A stretch of DNA of 8,665 nucleotides from Omnitrophica bacterium GWA2_41_15 (GTDB lineage Bacteria > Omnitrophota > Gorgyraeia > Gorgyraeales > Gorgyraeaceae). Where the stretch lies: assembly GCA_919902485.1 (NCBI GenBank), contig CAKKRB010000163.1, positions 1-8,665 on the forward strand, read 5' to 3'. The notes under the pieces are model-generated. The model was not told the origin of the DNA. It saw nothing but the letters and a program-made list of their open reading frames with translations, and made no database searches. Positions 6,325 to 8,665 of the stretch are shown here, piece by piece. Every line of letters begins with the position of its first letter. Position 1 is the stretch's first letter. Made by a program: the position numbers and the translations under genes.

Positions 6325-6807
6325 ATGAAAAGGTTGTTTTTGGATCTGGAAAAATTGAATAAGTGCGAAGAAGTAACTGCAAAATGCAGTTATTATTACC
6401 ATCCGAAGAATTCAGGCATAACGCGCTTAAGAGAAATCGGGCAATTTTTGTATATCTGCAGACATTGCACAGAAGCGCCCTGCGTAAACGCGTGCCCAAA
6501 GGAAGCTCTTGAGAGGCCGGAAGACGGCATAGTAAAACGCTTTACTATCAGATGTATTTCATGCAAATCATGCAGTCTTGCGTGCCCGTTCGGCACAATA
6601 CCCCTGGATACGATACCTTATATAATATCACAATGTGATGCCTGTATAGATAGAAGCGAAAAAGAAGAGCCTGTTTGCGCAAAAACGTGTTCAACGCCTG
6701 GAGCAGTGAAATTTATAGACATAGAAGAATCTGAGAAAGATGACATATATTTAATCGGTAAGCATGTAGCGGTTCATGCTATGCCCTGGAAAAAGTATCA
6801 TCCATGA
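6325..6807 (+). CDS. HycB/CooF-like polyferredoxin subunit
   Basis: This electron-transfer subunit probably passes electrons to the group 4 hydrogenase small subunit. From the ATG at 6325 it has 160 residues, starting MKRLFLDLEK as usual for the family, with GGGA 6 nt upstream; ATG 6313, inside the previous gene, would add four residues. Cysteine motifs are CRHCTEAPCVNACP (45-58), CISCKSCSLACP (77-88) and CDACIDR...CAKTC (104-122). The first motif, normally C-x2-C-x2-C-x3-C, keeps only Cys14 and Cys21, so one of the four usual [4Fe-4S] clusters is probably lost. No membrane segment or Tat signal is present, so it faces the cytoplasm, as expected next to a Hyc/Ech-type enzyme. It overlaps the next gene in an ATGA. 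HydN- or CooF-like proteins are the alternatives; a formate or CO dehydrogenase partner is not visible here. Confidence 0.87.
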   Translation: MKRLFLDLEKLNKCEEVTAKCSYYYHPKNSGITRLREIGQFLYICRHCTEAPCVNACPKEALERPEDGIVKRFTIRCISCKSCSLACPFGTIPLDTIPYIISQCDACIDRSEKEEPVCAKTCSTPGAVKFIDIEESEKDDIYLIGKHVAVHAMPWKKYHP

Positions 6808-7718
6808 CAAAGCTTTTATTTAATTTTTTAATATTCCCTGGTTTTTTGTTTACAGTAGTTTTTGGCCTTGCGGCAAACTGGATAGACCGTAAGGTTACTG
6901 CCCGCATCCAATGGAGAGTTGGACCGCCGTGGTACCAGCCATTGATCGATCTTGTAAAGCTCAGCATAAAAGAGATAACGATTCCAAGAACTGCATCAAA
7001 GGAATTGTTTCTTCTGTCTCCTATGATAGGTTTGAGCGCTGCTACTCTTGTGTCTACGCTGGTATGGCTTCCAAATATAGACCGTGTTTCAACAGGTTTT
7101 TCAGGAGATATTATTGTAATTGTATATCTTCTGACATTGCCTGCGATAGCTGTTATACTGGGCGCTTCTGCGAGCGGGAATCCTCTGGCATCTCTCGGCG
7201 CTTCAAGAGAGATAAAAATGGTGATAGCGTATGAATTACCTTTTATTATTTCTTTAGTCGTGCCTGTTATTAAAAGTCACGGGGTATTAAAGTTGAGCGA
7301 CATTATAAATTACCAGGCAGCACATGGCTCATTTGTCGCAAGTCTTTCAGGAATGATTGCGTTTATTGTTATGATATTCTGCATGCAGGCAAAGCTGGGC
7401 CTTGTGCCTTTTGACGCAAGCGAGGCAGAGACAGAGATAATGGGAGGCGTGCTCATAGAATATTCCGGCATGCTTTTAGCCATTTTTAAACTTACGAAGG
7501 CAATGTTAATGGTAGCCCTGCCGCTATTTCTCATAACATTATTCTGGCAGGGGTTTAATTTTTTAAGCATATGGAAGTATGTAATACTTTTAGTTATAAT
7601 AATTTTAATAAGGAATACAAATCCGCGCGTAAGGATTGACCAGGCAGTTGGATTTTTCTGGGGCAAAATGACGCTCCTGGCAATTTTAGCGGTATTATTG
7701 GCGATAAAGGGGATGTAA
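6804..7718 (+). CDS. echB: Group 4 [NiFe] hydrogenase membrane subunit (EchB/HycD/NuoH family)
   Basis: The product is the integral membrane subunit that anchors the hydrogenase and is related to NuoH of complex I, thought to help couple electron transfer to H+ or Na+ movement. The 304 residues contain about eight hydrophobic segments (roughly 4-22, 70-90, 101-120, 138-158, 177-194, 217-247, 254-270, 285-302). Conserved loops are WIDRKVTARIQWRVGPP (26-42), LGASREIKMVIAYELPFI (131-148) and LGLVPFDASEAETEIMGG (198-215), the last two matching the acidic cytoplasmic loops of the NuoH family. Several acidic residues in them (E136, E144, E207, E209, E211) fall at plausible coupling positions. The start is the ATG in the ATGA overlap with the ferredoxin gene. 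The stop shares one base with the next start (TAATG). The Ech/Hyc assignment rather than Nuo rests on length and on the neighbouring short NuoB- and NuoC-like genes. Confidence 0.9.
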   Translation: MTKLLFNFLIFPGFLFTVVFGLAANWIDRKVTARIQWRVGPPWYQPLIDLVKLSIKEITIPRTASKELFLLSPMIGLSAATLVSTLVWLPNIDRVSTGFSGDIIVIVYLLTLPAIAVILGASASGNPLASLGASREIKMVIAYELPFIISLVVPVIKSHGVLKLSDIINYQAAHGSFVASLSGMIAFIVMIFCMQAKLGLVPFDASEAETEIMGGVLIEYSGMLLAIFKLTKAMLMVALPLFLITLFWQGFNFLSIWKYVILLVIIILIRNTNPRVRIDQAVGFFWGKMTLLAILAVLLAIKGM

Positions 7719-8143
7719 TGAGTTTAAGATTAAAGGCTTTAACAAAATCCATATGGGTTTATCACATGTCAACAGGAAGCTGTAATAACTGCGACATAGA
7801 AATCCTGGATATGCTGACCCCCAGATTTGATGTGGAGAGATTCGGCATAACACTTGTAGGAAGCATCAGGCATGCGGATGCGATACTTGTAACAGGTTCT
7901 TTAAATCTTAAAACAATACCGCGCATAAAGGCAATTTATGAACAGGCTCCAAAACCGTGCGTGGTCATAGCCATAGGCGTATGCGCCTGCGGCCAGGGGA
8001 TGTTCAAGAACGGGCCTAATTGTCCGAATCCAGTTGATTCGGTTTTACCGGTGGATGTTTATATACCTGGATGTCCTCCAAAACCAGAGGCAATGATTGC
8101 CGGCGTTGTAAAATTGATCGAGAAACTTAAAGGCAAAAAATGA
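7718..8143 (+). CDS. echC: Group 4 [NiFe] hydrogenase small subunit (EchC/HycG/NuoB family)
   Basis: The small subunit carries the single [4Fe-4S] cluster next to the [NiFe] site, equivalent to N2 of complex I. Its 141 residues are typical of the EchC type. The motif STGSCNNCDIEILD holds Cys22 and Cys25, GVCACGQGMF holds Cys89 (with an additional Cys91) and PGCPPKPE holds Cys119; together they form the expected four-ligand pattern. CNxCDIE rather than the NuoB pattern with adjacent cysteines supports a hydrogenase rather than a complex I subunit. AAAGGGG (7707-7712) 5 nt upstream and the TAATG junction support the start. It overlaps the next gene by ATGA. It should pair with a large subunit (EchE/HycE-like) that is not in the window. 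No leader peptide is present, so it stays on the cytoplasmic face of the membrane. Confidence 0.92.
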   Translation: MSLRLKALTKSIWVYHMSTGSCNNCDIEILDMLTPRFDVERFGITLVGSIRHADAILVTGSLNLKTIPRIKAIYEQAPKPCVVIAIGVCACGQGMFKNGPNCPNPVDSVLPVDVYIPGCPPKPEAMIAGVVKLIEKLKGKK

Positions 8144-8616
8144 AAAGAGAAACGATAATAGAAAATATAAAGGTGCGATCGGGCAAAGATTTATTGGAAT
8201 TTACCGATAAGTCCAAAAATAGGATTTATTTTACGATCAATAAAACTATACTAACGCAGATAGCGAAATATCTTTTTAACGAAGAAAAGGCCAGGTTTTC
8301 CACTGCATCCGGAGTGGATACAAGGAAGGCAGTCGAGATTTTATATCATTTTTCAATAGATGAGATAGGGCTTATTGTTACATTAAGGGTTATCCTTGAT
8401 AAGCTTGATATAGATAAAGACAGCCTAAAGGCTGGGTTCCAGAAGGGTTTAGAAATAGACAGCCTAACGCCTCTTATGAAATGTGCAGAGTGGATAGAGA
8501 TGGAGATGCATGAAATGCTAGGGGTAAATTTTAAAGGCCATCCGAATTTGAAGCACTTGCTTTTAAAAGACGACTGGCCGGAGGGGAATTATCCTTTAAG
8601 GAGAGATAATATATAA
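8140..8616 (+). CDS. echD: Group 4 [NiFe] hydrogenase 30-kDa-type subunit (EchD/NuoC family)
   Basis: This peripheral subunit packs beside the large subunit in group 4 hydrogenases and complex I. The conserved C-terminal half is clear: SLTPLMKCAEWIEMEMHEMLGVNFKGHPNLKHLLLKDDWPEGNYPLRRD, matching the complex I 30-kDa signature (E-x-E-x2-(D/E)-(M/L)-x-G-(I/V), HP, LL-x-DDWP, PLR). The N-terminal half (1-105) is poorly conserved, as usual. At 158 residues it is a separate EchD-like subunit, not fused to the NuoD-like large subunit as in HycE. AAAGG lies about 7 nt before the start; the ATG is in an ATGA overlap with echC. The next gene, expected to be the catalytic large subunit with the N- and C-terminal CxxC nickel ligands, is cut off by the contig end 49 nt after this stop. 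Confidence 0.9.
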   Translation: MKRETIIENIKVRSGKDLLEFTDKSKNRIYFTINKTILTQIAKYLFNEEKARFSTASGVDTRKAVEILYHFSIDEIGLIVTLRVILDKLDIDKDSLKAGFQKGLEIDSLTPLMKCAEWIEMEMHEMLGVNFKGHPNLKHLLLKDDWPEGNYPLRRDNI

Positions 8617-8642
8617 GAACTACCCCAACCGTGTAGTAACCT

Positions 8643-8665
8643 ATCCAGCTGCGTGGGGGGGGGGG
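8643..8665. repeat. Truncated copy of the intergenic palindrome, ending in poly-G
   Basis: ATCCAGCTGCGT (8643-8654) is identical to the first 12 bases of the palindrome at 3129-3140, and the bases before it also match (AACC then one mismatch). Then come 11 G's to the end. The other copy has TATCCGGATG at this point, so the G run replaces the rest of the arm and is most likely a sequencing or assembly artefact at a hairpin. Confidence 0.75.

Noticed and set aside
6911..7234. Plus-strand open frame inside the echB-like gene
   Set aside because: It is the shifted frame of a well-conserved membrane subunit, with a Cys/Arg-rich product of no recognisable family.
6804..8616. Respiratory complex I (nuoH, nuoB, nuoC)
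   Set aside because: The order H-B-C, the short NuoB with CNNCDIE, the short NuoC and the adjoining hyp genes match group 4 hydrogenase rather than a nuo operon.

Overview
The window is a single-strand (+), tightly packed block of anaerobic hydrogen-metabolism genes. It is moderately AT-rich and has bacterial-type Shine-Dalgarno sites and stop/start overlaps. The gene content (a HypF-C-D-E maturation set, an Ech/Hyc-like group 4 membrane [NiFe] hydrogenase, a hydrogenase-type diaphorase pair and archaeal-style sulfide-assimilation proteins) points to a strictly anaerobic, probably fermentative, uncultured bacterium. A candidate phylum such as Omnitrophota or Elusimicrobiota would fit, but that is a guess; nothing here fixes the taxon. 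The window ends in 11 G's directly after half of a palindromic repeat, so the 3' edge looks like a contig end.

Layout. Positions 1-3121 hold the end of hypF (5' truncated by the window), then hypC, hypD and hypE, joined by 1-nt gaps or ATGA overlaps. They make and deliver the Fe(CN)2CO group of [NiFe] hydrogenases. A 47-nt perfect palindrome follows (3129-3175). Positions 3193-4348 hold a UPF0280/COG2122 protein and a NIL-domain ferredoxin, a pair linked in methanogens to sulfide assimilation and homocysteine synthesis. A sigma70-like promoter (4351-4378) then precedes the last block: a HydB-like iron-sulfur beta subunit, a 17-bp palindrome (5438-5474), a HydG-like FAD/NAD(P)/[2Fe-2S] gamma subunit, a HycB-like polyferredoxin, and NuoH/EchB-, NuoB/EchC- and NuoC/EchD-like subunits of a group 4 hydrogenase. 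The catalytic large subunit (EchE/HycE/NuoD-like) is expected next, beyond the edge.

How they work together (inference). The Hyp proteins mature the large subunit. The membrane module (EchB/C/D plus the missing EchE) would couple H2 turnover to ion translocation. The HydB/HydG-like pair is a diaphorase that could connect the polyferredoxin to NAD(P)H rather than only to free ferredoxin. This diaphorase plus membrane-hydrogenase layout is the most interesting biology in the window.

A second layer is a set of palindromic elements. Two GGTACGGGG-type palindromes lie inside the hypF and hypD reading frames and are read in different codon phases. Two unrelated long perfect hairpins sit between genes, and one of these families recurs, cut off, at the contig end.
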